Positions 7,013 through 16,188 of a stretch of 64,000 nt of DNA are shown here, piece after piece. The notes beneath the pieces are model-generated. The model was not told where the DNA came from, did no database searches, and saw nothing but the letters and a program-made list of their open reading frames with translations. This DNA comes from JBBQCW01 sp038319025 (GTDB taxonomy: Bacteria > Actinomycetota > Thermoleophilia > Solirubrobacterales > Solirubrobacteraceae): contig JBBQCW010000006.1 in assembly GCA_038319025.1 (NCBI GenBank), positions 62,001 through 126,000 of the forward strand, written 5' to 3'. The translations under genes were made by a program, and so were the position numbers. Each line of letters starts with the position of its first letter. The first letter of the stretch is position 1.

Positions 7013-8404
7013 ATGAGTACGTACCCTGACATGGCCGAGCGGCCGCCCGCCACGGTCGCCACCGGCGTAGCCCCGCCCCACTCGATCGACGCCGAACAGG
7101 CCGTCCTCGGGGCCATTTTGCTGTCTGAACGCGTGCTCTACAGCGTGGTCATCGAGATGGGCCTCAAGCCTCACGACTTCTACCGCGAACGGCACGCGAC
7201 GATATTCGAGGCGATGCTCTCGCTCTACCGCGAGAGTGAGCCGATCGATGTCCTGACGGTCACCGATCACCTGGAGAGCACCGGCAAACTGCAGGAGGTC
7301 GGCGGTCGCGCAGTCATCGACGAACTGGCCGGACCGGTGCCCGTGGTCGGCAACCTGCGGCGCTACGGGATGATCGTGCGCGAGCAGGCGCGCATGCGCC
7401 GGCTGTTGACGAGCACCTACGAGATCCAGGCCAGCGTCCTGGAGCGCACGGATAGCGCAGATCAGATCCTGGAGAACGCCGAGCGGTCGATCCTCGAGGT
7501 CGCCCACGACGACGAGACCAAAGACTTCTCGCCGGTCGGCGCGGTTCTCGATCGTGAGGTGGAGCGGTGGAGCAAGCTCAGCCGGGAGGGCACGAGCCTC
7601 ACCGGCACCCCATCAGGCTTTGCGGACCTCGACACGATCACGGGCGGATTCCAGCCCGGCAACCTGATCATCGTCGCGGCGCGTCCGTCGATGGGGAAGT
7701 CTGCGCTGGTCACCAACATCGCCGAGAACGTGGCGCTCGATCGCAAGAACCCGCTGCCCGTGGCACTGTTCTCGCTGGAGATGGCCGAGGCCGAGCTGGC
7801 CCAGCGTTTCGTGGCCTCCCAGGCGTTCATCGACGGCGACAAGATCCGCAAGGGCCGCCTGCACAAGGAGTCGGACTTCAAGAAGGTCATCGACTCCGCC
7901 GAGGCTTTTCACGCTGCCCCCCTCTACATCGACGACTCATCCGACATCGGCACGTTGGAGATCCGCGCCAAGGCCCGTCGCCTGCAGCAGCAGCACGGCC
8001 AGCTCGGGCTGATCATCATCGACTACCTCCAGCTCATGAGGCCCGACGGCCGGGTTGAGAACCGCGTCCAGCAGATCGGTGAGATGAGCCGCGGGCTGAA
8101 GATCCTCGCGGGCGAGCTGAACGTACCGGTGATCGCGTTGTCCCAGCTCTCCCGTGGCGTGGAGTCCCGAACGGACAAGCGCCCGATGCTCTCGGACCTG
8201 CGCGAGTCGGGGAACATCGAGCAGGACGCCGACCTCGTCATGTTCATCTACCGCGACGAGTACTACAACAAGGACGACGAGGAGAACAAGGGCCTCGCCG
8301 AACTGATCATCGGCAAGCACCGCAACGGTGCCATCGGCCACGTGGACCTCGTGTTCCGCAGCCAGTACCCCAAGTTCATGAACAAGGGCCGGGGTGAGGC
8401 ATGA
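7013..8404 (+). CDS. dnaB: Replicative DNA helicase DnaB
   Basis: A 463-residue hexameric 5'-3' helicase that opens the replication fork. The N-terminal helical domain (PHSIDAEQAVLGAILL) is followed by the linker and the RecA-like motor with Walker A ARPSMGKSALV, Walker B LIIIDYLQLM, and the conserved LSQLSRGVE and DLRESGNIEQDADLV. No intein is present. Gene position behind rplI is common in bacteria. Its stop overlaps the ATG of a helicase-loader-like gene. Confidence 0.97.
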   Translation: MSTYPDMAERPPATVATGVAPPHSIDAEQAVLGAILLSERVLYSVVIEMGLKPHDFYRERHATIFEAMLSLYRESEPIDVLTVTDHLESTGKLQEVGGRAVIDELAGPVPVVGNLRRYGMIVREQARMRRLLTSTYEIQASVLERTDSADQILENAERSILEVAHDDETKDFSPVGAVLDREVERWSKLSREGTSLTGTPSGFADLDTITGGFQPGNLIIVAARPSMGKSALVTNIAENVALDRKNPLPVALFSLEMAEAELAQRFVASQAFIDGDKIRKGRLHKESDFKKVIDSAEAFHAAPLYIDDSSDIGTLEIRAKARRLQQQHGQLGLIIIDYLQLMRPDGRVENRVQQIGEMSRGLKILAGELNVPVIALSQLSRGVESRTDKRPMLSDLRESGNIEQDADLVMFIYRDEYYNKDDEENKGLAELIIGKHRNGAIGHVDLVFRSQYPKFMNKGRGEA

Positions 8405-9108
8405 CCCCGCCCGCTGATGAGGTTTGCGCGCTCGGGATCTGTGACGGCAGCGGCTTCATCCTCGATCCCGAGCTGAACGTCGCCCATCTGTGTGACTGCC
8501 GCAAGAGCGGGGTCGGGCGTGGCCCACGAGATGCGGCCGGAGTCATCCCCCGCCGTTACCGCGGCGTCTCCTTCGACCGCCCGCCGGTCACCGAGATCGC
8601 GCCGGCCGTCGTCACGCAGGTCCGCCGCTACGTGCGTGACCTTGATGCCAACCTGCAAGCGGGGCGCGGCCTCTGGATCTTCGGCGACGTGGGCACCGGC
8701 AAGACCACGCTCGCGATGCTCGTGTCCAAGCATGCGTTGGAGGCAGGCCACGACGTCGCCCAGTACTCCCTGCCGCGCCTTTTGGCCGAGATCCGGACCA
8801 CGTTCGACGACGGCACCGAGCGCTCGTACATCGACCTGCTGGACCGGCTTGCCGCCGTCGACCTGCTCCACCTCGACGACCTCGGCGCGGAGAAGACGAG
8901 CGAGTGGGTGCTCGAGCAGTTGTACGCGATCGTCAACGCGCGATATGAGGAGCAGCGGTCGATGATCGTCACCACCAACCTGTCCCGCGATGAGCTCGTC
9001 GAGCAGATCGGTGAGCGCACCGTGTCTCGGCTCGAGGAGATGTGCGACGTCCTTCCGCTCTACGGCGCCGACCAGCGCCAGCAGACCTACGGGATCCGAT
9101 CGGCGTGA
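8401..9108 (+). CDS. DnaC/IstB-type AAA+ ATPase, probable helicase loader, with Cys cluster
   Basis: A 235-residue ATPase. Walker A is GDVGTGKTT (about residue 96-104), Walker B LLHLDDLGAEK, and sensor 1 MIVTTNLS, the pattern of DnaC/DnaI helicase loaders. The N-terminus has CALGICDGSG and HLCDCR, four Cys that probably bind zinc as in DnaI. ATGA overlap with dnaB makes a direct partnership likely: loading DnaB onto DNA. IstB proteins of insertion elements are similar, but no transposase is nearby. Confidence 0.85.
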   Translation: MTPPADEVCALGICDGSGFILDPELNVAHLCDCRKSGVGRGPRDAAGVIPRRYRGVSFDRPPVTEIAPAVVTQVRRYVRDLDANLQAGRGLWIFGDVGTGKTTLAMLVSKHALEAGHDVAQYSLPRLLAEIRTTFDDGTERSYIDLLDRLAAVDLLHLDDLGAEKTSEWVLEQLYAIVNARYEEQRSMIVTTNLSRDELVEQIGERTVSRLEEMCDVLPLYGADQRQQTYGIRSA

Positions 9109-9162
9109 GCTTTGCGAGCGGGCATCACCCCGCCCGCGCGCGTCCGTAGACTGCCCGGCTCT

Positions 9163-10461
<1,299 letters not shown>

Positions 10462-10488
10462 GGCTGGGCGCAGCGCCGCCGACTTACC

Positions 10489-11193
10489 TCAGCTCCACTG
10501 CTCCAGCAAATCCTCGTCGGTGACCTTGCGCACAACTCGTGCCGGAACGCCCATCACCACCGCGCGAGCAGGCACGTTGTTCGTGACCACGGCGCCGGCG
10601 GCGACGAACGCCTCCTCGCCGATCTCCACACCTGGCACCAGCACGGCGCCGCCGCCGATCCGGCAGGCGCGGCGCAAGGTGGGGCCGGCCAACGGCGCAC
10701 CACGCTCCTGGCGCCCCATGGTGTGGTCGTTCGTCGTGACGACGCCCGGCCCCACGAAGACGTCGTCCTCGATGGTCGTGCAGGCCGTTACGTAGACCAT
10801 CGTCTGCACGCGAACCCGTGCTCCGACCATGACGTCGAAGTCAACGCACGAGCCACGGCCGATCACCGAACCGGCGCCGATCACCGCGCGCTCCCGCACG
10901 CAGGCCTGATCACCGATTATCGCCCCCGGGCCGATCTGCGCTCCGGCGAACACGATCGCCTGCGCCAGGATTGCCGCCCCGGCTTCAACCACAAGCGGTT
11001 GGAGAGCGTCCGACGGGGCGCTGGAGCGCGGCCCCAGCGTCGGCGGCTTACCGAGGATCGCGCCGTCGCCGACCACGACCCCAGGGCCGAGCACCACCCT
11101 GTCGTGAATCACCACGTTGGCGCCGAGCTGCACATCGTCGGCGAGCTGGGCGGTGGGACTGAGCACGAGACCGTGCGGGCCGGAGGCGGGCAT
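10489..11193 (-). CDS. Hexapeptide-repeat (left-handed beta-helix) N-acetyltransferase
   Basis: A 234-residue protein built from repeated hexads such as VVIHDR, VVVGDGA, IGPGAIIGD and VLVPGVEIGEEAF, the left-handed beta-helix of acyltransferases; the C-terminal GVPARVV is typical of sugar acetyltransferases. It most resembles the WbpD/WlbB group that acetylates UDP-2-acetamido-3-amino-uronic acid. That choice rests on context: a Gfo/Idh/MocA dehydrogenase starts 20 bases away divergently, followed by a nucleotide-sugar dehydrogenase. A serine acetyltransferase or LpxA role is less likely. Confidence 0.8.
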   Translation of the reverse strand: MPASGPHGLVLSPTAQLADDVQLGANVVIHDRVVLGPGVVVGDGAILGKPPTLGPRSSAPSDALQPLVVEAGAAILAQAIVFAGAQIGPGAIIGDQACVRERAVIGAGSVIGRGSCVDFDVMVGARVRVQTMVYVTACTTIEDDVFVGPGVVTTNDHTMGRQERGAPLAGPTLRRACRIGGGAVLVPGVEIGEEAFVAAGAVVTNNVPARAVVMGVPARVVRKVTDEDLLEQWS

Positions 11194-11213
11194 CCGGATA
11201 GCCTAGTAGCCCG

Positions 11214-12233
11214 ATGACCGCGTCCCGCGACATCCCCGTGCTGCGCGGCGCCGTTCTCGGCCTGGGCATGATCGGGCGCCACCACGCCCGCTTGCTGCAG
11301 ACGTCCGATCGCTTTGAGTTCGCCGGCGCCGTCGACCCCGGAGGCGATCGTTTCGGCGCCGTGCGCGACCCGGCTCTCGTCTACGCCAAGCTCGACGATC
11401 TCCTCGCCGACGGGGTGCCGGACTTCGCCGTGGTCGCCGTGCCGACCGAGGAGCACATGAGCAGCGCGCTGGCCTGCGCGCAGGCCGGGATCAACGTGCT
11501 GGTGGAGAAGCCGCTGGCCGCCACATCCGCGGAAGCCGCTGCCATCATCGCCGCGTGCGAGGCCGCCGGCGTGCGTGCTGCCGTCGGGCATGTCGAGCGC
11601 TACAACCCGGCCCTGCTGGAGCTGCGCCGACGCGTGCAGGACGGCCAGCTCGGCGAAATCTTTCTGATCGCCACCGAGCGCGTCGGGCCGTTTCCCGACC
11701 GCGTACGCGACGTGGGCGTCGTCAAAGATCTCGCCACTCACGACCTGGATCTGGTGCGCTGGATCGGGGGTTCCCCGATCGCGCAGCTGGCCGCTCAGAC
11801 CGCCCACCGGACGGGCCGGCCGCACGAGGACCTTGTGCTGGTAACCGGCCGCCTGGCCAGTGACGTCACCTTCAACTGTGTCGTCGACTGGCTAACGCCG
11901 ATGAAGACGCGCACCACGCGCGTCCTGGGCGATCGCGGAATGCTGCTGGCGGACACACTCACCACCGACCTCACGTTCTACGAGAACGGCGAAGTCGTCT
12001 CCGACTGGGACAGCACGCAGGCGCTGCGCGGTGTCACCGAAGGCAACTCGATCCGCTACGCCCTCACGCGCCGCGAGCCGATCCTGGTGGAACTCGAAGC
12101 CTTTGCCGATCATGTCGCCGGTGTGCCCGGCGACACCATCGTGACGTTGCAGGAGGGCTTGGAGACCGTCCGCTGCGCCGAGGCCGCGTTGTCCAGCGCC
12201 GAGCACGGGGAAACGGTCCGGGTCGGTCCGTGA
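11214..12233 (+). CDS. Gfo/Idh/MocA-family NAD(P)-dependent oxidoreductase
   Basis: A 339-residue dehydrogenase with an N-terminal Rossmann fold (AVLGLGMIGRHHARLL) and the family motif EKPLA (VEKPLAATSAEAAAI), followed by GHVERYNPAL and the active-site-helix pattern KDLATHDLDLVRWIGG. The N-terminal pattern and ERYNPAL resemble WbpB/WlbA enzymes that oxidise UDP-GlcNAcA at C3. GTGA overlap with the next gene, a nucleotide-sugar dehydrogenase, supports a role in UDP-2,3-diamino-uronate formation. Substrate is inferred only. Confidence 0.85.
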   Translation: MTASRDIPVLRGAVLGLGMIGRHHARLLQTSDRFEFAGAVDPGGDRFGAVRDPALVYAKLDDLLADGVPDFAVVAVPTEEHMSSALACAQAGINVLVEKPLAATSAEAAAIIAACEAAGVRAAVGHVERYNPALLELRRRVQDGQLGEIFLIATERVGPFPDRVRDVGVVKDLATHDLDLVRWIGGSPIAQLAAQTAHRTGRPHEDLVLVTGRLASDVTFNCVVDWLTPMKTRTTRVLGDRGMLLADTLTTDLTFYENGEVVSDWDSTQALRGVTEGNSIRYALTRREPILVELEAFADHVAGVPGDTIVTLQEGLETVRCAEAALSSAEHGETVRVGP

Positions 12234-13504
12234 ACGTCGTCGTCGTGGCGCTGGGCAAGATCGGCCTGCCGCTGGCGGTGCACATCGCCCGCGCGGGCCA
12301 CACCGTCGTCGGCTGTGACATCGACCTGCAGGTGGTGGAGGCGGTGAACGCTGCCCGCGAGCCATTCCCCGGCGAGGACGGGCTGGCGCGAGCGCTGCTC
12401 GAAGTAGTGGGCGACGGTCGGCTGCGCGCGGTGGCGGCCACGACGGCCGCCGTTGCCGAAGGCCCCGAACTGGTGATCGCCGTCCCCCCGCTGCTGGTCG
12501 ATGCCGATGCCCGCCCTGACTGGGCGATCCTGGATGCCGTGATCGCCGACATCGGCCGCGGCCTGCGGGAGGGGACGACCGTGTCGATCGAGACGACGGT
12601 GCCCGTTGGCACCACCCGCGACCGCATCGCTCCCATGTTGGCCGAGCACAGCCGTCTGCGCAGTGAGGAGCAGTTCACCACGATCTTCAGCCCCGAGCGG
12701 GTGTTCAGCGGCCGCATCTTCGCCGACCTAAAGACCTACCCCAAGCTCGTCGGGGGGCTCAGCGAGGCCGGAGAAGCTCAGGGAGCCGAGCTCTACGGGC
12801 GGTTCATCACGGCGGAGGTCCGGCGCATGGGGAGCGCGGAAGCCGCCGAGTTCGCCAAGCTGGCGGAGACGACGTATCGCGACGTGAACATTGCCCTGGC
12901 CAATGAGTTCGCCCGATTCGCCGACCGCGCCGGCATCGACGTGACCCGTGTGATCGACGCCGCCAACTCTCAGCCGTTCAGCCACATTCACCGCCCCGGC
13001 GTGGCCGTGGGCGGCCACTGCATCCCGGTGTATCCGCGCTTCTACCTGCAGGGCGATCCGCAGGCCCGCCTGCCCGCGGCCGGGCGCCTGGTCAACGAGG
13101 AGATGCCCGCCTACGCAGTGTCGCTGCTGAGCGACGAACTGGGCGACCTCACCGGAGCCCAGATCCTGATCCTCGGCGCGGCCTACCGCGGCGGCGTCAA
13201 GGAGACGGCGTTCTCCGGCGTCTTCGGCGTTCGCGATGCGCTCACGGCGCGCGGGGCGACGGCGTTCGTTGCCGACCCTCTATACAGCGACGACGAACTG
13301 CGGGCGCTGGGCCTGGTGCCGTGGGACGGCTCGGATGTGGACGGGGCGATCGTTCAAGCCGACCACGCTGGGTACGCGGCGCTCACGCCCGCCGACGTCC
13401 CTGGCGGCCGCGGCATCGTCGACGGCCGCGGCATCGTGGATCCGGCGCCGTTCGCGGCCATGGGAATCCCGCTGCTGCGCATCGGGGCCGGCCGTCAGGC
13501 CTGA
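12230..13504 (+). CDS. UDP-N-acetyl-hexosamine 6-dehydrogenase (UDP-sugar dehydrogenase family)
   Basis: A 424-residue enzyme of the UDP-glucose/GDP-mannose dehydrogenase family, which oxidises the C6 alcohol to a carboxylate in two NAD steps. N-terminal Rossmann motif VALGKIGLPLAVHIA, SPERVFSGR, ETTYRDVNIALANEFA, and the active-site Cys in VGGHCIPVYPRFY are clear; C-terminal domain begins LGAAYRGGVKETAFS. These residues fit the WecC/WbpA group acting on UDP-ManNAc or UDP-GlcNAc. GTG start overlaps the oxidoreductase stop. Near the C-terminus six residues (GRGIVD) are duplicated in tandem. Its end overlaps the convergent arsJ end by 10 bases. Confidence 0.88.
   Translation: MNVVVVALGKIGLPLAVHIARAGHTVVGCDIDLQVVEAVNAAREPFPGEDGLARALLEVVGDGRLRAVAATTAAVAEGPELVIAVPPLLVDADARPDWAILDAVIADIGRGLREGTTVSIETTVPVGTTRDRIAPMLAEHSRLRSEEQFTTIFSPERVFSGRIFADLKTYPKLVGGLSEAGEAQGAELYGRFITAEVRRMGSAEAAEFAKLAETTYRDVNIALANEFARFADRAGIDVTRVIDAANSQPFSHIHRPGVAVGGHCIPVYPRFYLQGDPQARLPAAGRLVNEEMPAYAVSLLSDELGDLTGAQILILGAAYRGGVKETAFSGVFGVRDALTARGATAFVADPLYSDDELRALGLVPWDGSDVDGAIVQADHAGYAALTPADVPGGRGIVDGRGIVDPAPFAAMGIPLLRIGAGRQA
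13406..13441 (+). repeat. 18-base tandem duplication in the sugar dehydrogenase gene
   Basis: Two adjacent 18-base copies (13406-13423 and 13424-13441) differ only in the last few bases and encode GRGIVD twice, keeping the frame. Confidence 0.75.
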
Positions 13505-14745
13505 GCCAGGCCGTCGGTCGTGGGTACGCGGATCTCGACGCCTCGCGGCAGAAGGAGCGAGAGAGCGCCCGCCGCCAGCACGAACACCACCGAACACCAC
13601 AGGCAGGCCTCAAGCCCCTGCCACTGGTACAGCAGGCCGGACAGAAGCGTGCCCAGCAGACGGCCGACGGCGTTGGCCGTGTAGTAGAAGCCGACGTTCA
13701 TCGCGACCTTGTCCCCGTCGGCGTAGGCGAGGATCAGGTACGAGTGCACTGCGGAGTTGAGCGCGAACACGAAGCCGAACACGATCAGCCCGCCGATGAT
13801 CGCCGTCGTCGGGTCGGTGCCTGCCGCGAGAGCCGTGGCGATCACGGCCGGGAAGAGTGCCAAGACGAAGGCGAGGCGTGCGGCCAGGCGCCCGTCGGGC
13901 GCGCCGTGGACGGCGGTCCGCCGGCGCAGCAGTCGCGGCGCCGACGCCTGCACTGTCCCGTAGCCGATCACCCACACCGCCATGAACGTGCCTACCGCCC
14001 AGAAACTCCACCCGAGTTCGGACCGAAGAAACACCGGCAGGCCGACGACGAACCACACGTCGCGGGAGGCGAACAGGAAGATGCGCGCCGCCGCCAGGAT
14101 GTTCACCGCGCGGTTGTTGGAGAACATCTGCTTGAACTTGGCCTTGCGGTCCGCTCGCCCGAGATCGCCGTGCATGAAGGGGACGGTGGCCAGCAGCGCC
14201 GTCAACACGAAAGCCGCCAGGAGCAGCATCGCCGTGCGGAAGCTGGTGACCGTGAGGAGCAGGCCGCCAAGGAAGAACCCGACGCCCTTCAGAGCGTTCT
14301 TGGAGCCCGTGAGGATCGCCACCCAGCGGTAGAGAACCCCCGGCTCGTCGTCAGCCACGACCATCTTCACCGCGCTCTTGGAGCTCATCTTCGTGAGGTC
14401 CTTGGCGATGCCCGACAGCGCCTGCGCCACCATGACGTAGCCCACCACCAGCCACCCGGAGGGCGCCAGCCCGAGCATCAGCAGCGCGACGACCTGCACT
14501 ACGAGGCCCATCACCAGGGTCGCCTTCAGACCCAGCCGCGCGGCGAGGTACCCACCCACGAGGTTGGTGATGATGCCGAAGACCTCGTAGAACGCAAACA
14601 CCGTGGCGAGCTGGAAGGGCGTGTAGCCCAGTTCGTAGAAGTAGAAAAGAACGAGGACGCGGATCGCCCCGTCGGCGATCGTGTCGGCCCAGTAAGCCGC
14701 GGTGACCAGCGCGTAGTTGCGCAGATCCCCCTTCGCCTCGGTCAC
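13495..14745 (-). CDS. arsJ: ArsJ organoarsenical (1-arseno-3-phosphoglycerate) efflux permease, MFS
   Basis: A 416-residue MFS permease of about 12 membrane segments. The opening LRNYALVTAAYWADTIADGA and the stretch ALSGIAKDLTKMSSKSAVK are typical of ArsJ, which exports 1-arseno-3-phosphoglycerate made by GAPDH from arsenate. The GTG start at 14745 overlaps the gapdh stop (GTGA); a longer in-frame start at 14802 would lie inside gapdh and add non-membrane sequence. Gene order arsR / gapdh-arsJ is the described arrangement for arsenate resistance. ArsJ identity is recognised from the N-terminus and the context together. Confidence 0.9.
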   Translation of the reverse strand: MTEAKGDLRNYALVTAAYWADTIADGAIRVLVLFYFYELGYTPFQLATVFAFYEVFGIITNLVGGYLAARLGLKATLVMGLVVQVVALLMLGLAPSGWLVVGYVMVAQALSGIAKDLTKMSSKSAVKMVVADDEPGVLYRWVAILTGSKNALKGVGFFLGGLLLTVTSFRTAMLLLAAFVLTALLATVPFMHGDLGRADRKAKFKQMFSNNRAVNILAAARIFLFASRDVWFVVGLPVFLRSELGWSFWAVGTFMAVWVIGYGTVQASAPRLLRRRTAVHGAPDGRLAARLAFVLALFPAVIATALAAGTDPTTAIIGGLIVFGFVFALNSAVHSYLILAYADGDKVAMNVGFYYTANAVGRLLGTLLSGLLYQWQGLEACLWCSVVFVLAAGALSLLLPRGVEIRVPTTDGLAQA

Positions 14746-15752
14746 CGGCGGTCGCCCGCCACGATGCGCGCGAGGTCCACCATGCGATTCACGTAGCCCC
14801 ACTCGTTGTCGTACCAGGCGAGGATCTTTACCTGCGTGCCGTCGGTGACCTTCGTCATCGGCCCGTCGACGATGCCCGATCTAGGGTCGTTCACGTAGTC
14901 GATGGACACGAGCGGGCGCTCCTCGTACCCGAGGATCCCGGCCAGCGGACCGTCCGCGGCGGCTCGCAGCAGGCCGTTGACCTCATCGACCGTGGTCGCC
15001 CGGGCGACCTCGAACACGCAGTCCGTAAGGGAGGCATTCAGCAGCGGCACGCGAACGGCGAGGCCGTCGAGCCGGCCCTCAAGCTCCGGGAAGATCAGGC
15101 CGATCGCCGTCGCCGACCCGGTGGTGGTGGGGATCAGCGACATCCCGGCCGCGCGCGCCCGGCGCAGGTCCTTGTGCGGCGCGTCGACGATTGTCTGCGT
15201 GTTCGTCAGGTCGTGCAGAGTGGTGATCGAGCCGCGCATGATCCCGATCCCCTCGTGGATCACCTTCACCACCGGCGCCAGGCAGTTCGTCGTGCACGAG
15301 GCCGCCGTGATGATGTCGTGAACGGCTGGGTCGTAGAGGTCGTCGTTGACGCCGACGACGATGTTCAACGCGCGGTCGTCCCTGACCGGCGCCGCGACGA
15401 TGACCGTCCGCAGCCCTGCGGCCAGATACGGCGCGAGCAGTTCGGGCGTACGGAAGCGCCCGGTGCACTCGAGCACGATCTCGGCACCGGAGGCGCCCCA
15501 GTCAACCTCGCCGGGCGTGGCGCCATCGGTGAAGGGAATCTCGCGGCCCTCGATCGTGATGCGATCACCCGCACCGAGCGCCGCTCGGTCCCACCGACCG
15601 TGCACCGAGTCGAAGGTGAGGAGGTGAGCACCCGTCAGGGCGTCCCCGTGCAACTCGTTGATGTGGACCACTTCCAGGTCCGGGTCGTCCCACGCGACCC
15701 GGAGGGCGAGGCGGCCCATGCGGCCGAATCCGTTGATGGCGATGCGGGTCAT
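14742..15752 (-). CDS. Glyceraldehyde-3-phosphate dehydrogenase of the arsenate-resistance type
   Basis: A 336-residue GAPDH. NAD-binding start MTRIAINGFGRMGRLALR, catalytic Cys153 in TAASCTTNCLAP, general-base His180 in TTLHDLTN, the phosphate-site stretch APHKDLRRARAA, and the C-terminal WYDNEWGYVNRMVDL are present. Together with ArsJ it would use arsenate in place of phosphate to make unstable 1-arseno-3-phosphoglycerate for export. ATG 15752 is chosen; an in-frame extension to 15980 would run across the divergent arsR gene. Standing alone it could be glycolytic, but coupling to arsJ and arsR argues against this. Confidence 0.92.
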   Translation of the reverse strand: MTRIAINGFGRMGRLALRVAWDDPDLEVVHINELHGDALTGAHLLTFDSVHGRWDRAALGAGDRITIEGREIPFTDGATPGEVDWGASGAEIVLECTGRFRTPELLAPYLAAGLRTVIVAAPVRDDRALNIVVGVNDDLYDPAVHDIITAASCTTNCLAPVVKVIHEGIGIMRGSITTLHDLTNTQTIVDAPHKDLRRARAAGMSLIPTTTGSATAIGLIFPELEGRLDGLAVRVPLLNASLTDCVFEVARATTVDEVNGLLRAAADGPLAGILGYEERPLVSIDYVNDPRSGIVDGPMTKVTDGTQVKILAWYDNEWGYVNRMVDLARIVAGDRR

Positions 15753-15806
15753 CTGAACGTACGCTATCCATTGACAAACATCATTACAATCGGTATTTGT
15801 AGATAG
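15753..15806. promoter_or_regulatory. Divergent promoter/operator of arsR and gapdh-arsJ
   Basis: This 54-base spacer is AT-rich compared with its surroundings. On the plus strand a perfect -35 TTGACA (15771-15776) is 17 bases from TATTTG (15794-15799), so arsR would be almost leaderless. On the minus strand TTGTAA and TAGCGT are 17 bases apart. Arms ACAAA and TTTGT flank the shared core and could form the ArsR site. Confidence 0.5.
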
Positions 15807-16160
15807 ATGGCCGTCGATATGGAGTTGACCCCGAAGACGAAGCGACCTGCCGGCGAGCCCTGCTGTCAGCCGGTCGTCTACCCCGACGTGGAGCGCGCCC
15901 AAGCCATCCGCCTGGCCCAGGTGGCGAAGGCACTGGGCGACCCGGTCCGGCTGCAGCTCGTTGACGTCCTCCGCAAACACGCAGGCAAGGTGTGCGTGTG
16001 CGAGCTCGTGCCCCTGTTCGACATCGCCCAGCCCACGCTGTCACACCACCTGAAGAAGCTGCGAGACGCCGGGATCGTCGATTCCGAGCGCCAAGGCCTT
16101 TGGGCCTACTACTACGTGCGTCCCGACGCACTCAAGGAGCTAACCGCATGGCTGAGCTGA
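15807..16160 (+). CDS. arsR: ArsR-family arsenic-responsive repressor
   Basis: A 117-residue winged-helix repressor. The DNA-reading helix region reads LFDIAQPTLSHHLKKLRDAG, followed by the wing GLWAYYYV. Candidate As(III) ligands are the vicinal pair Cys19-Cys20 near the N-terminus and Cys63/Cys65 in KVCVCEL. An N-terminal Cys pair acting with a Cys in or near the DNA-binding helices is the arrangement described for Corynebacterium glutamicum ArsR, differing from the E. coli type. It is divergent from gapdh-arsJ and should repress both. ATG 15819 is a possible alternative start. Confidence 0.93.
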   Translation: MAVDMELTPKTKRPAGEPCCQPVVYPDVERAQAIRLAQVAKALGDPVRLQLVDVLRKHAGKVCVCELVPLFDIAQPTLSHHLKKLRDAGIVDSERQGLWAYYYVRPDALKELTAWLS

Positions 16161-16188
16161 CCGATATCCCTGGGACCGTCCGCGCGCG

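Noticed and set aside
8401..9108. IstB of an insertion sequence
   Set aside because: No IstA transposase, inverted repeats or target duplications nearby; the gene overlaps dnaB.
13321..14796. A 491-codon plus-strand frame opposite arsJ
   Set aside because: ArsJ on the minus strand has clear membrane segments and family motifs; the plus frame is charged low-complexity sequence.
14742..15752. Housekeeping glycolytic GAPDH
   Set aside because: Not followed by pgk/tpiA, and coupled to arsJ and divergent from arsR.
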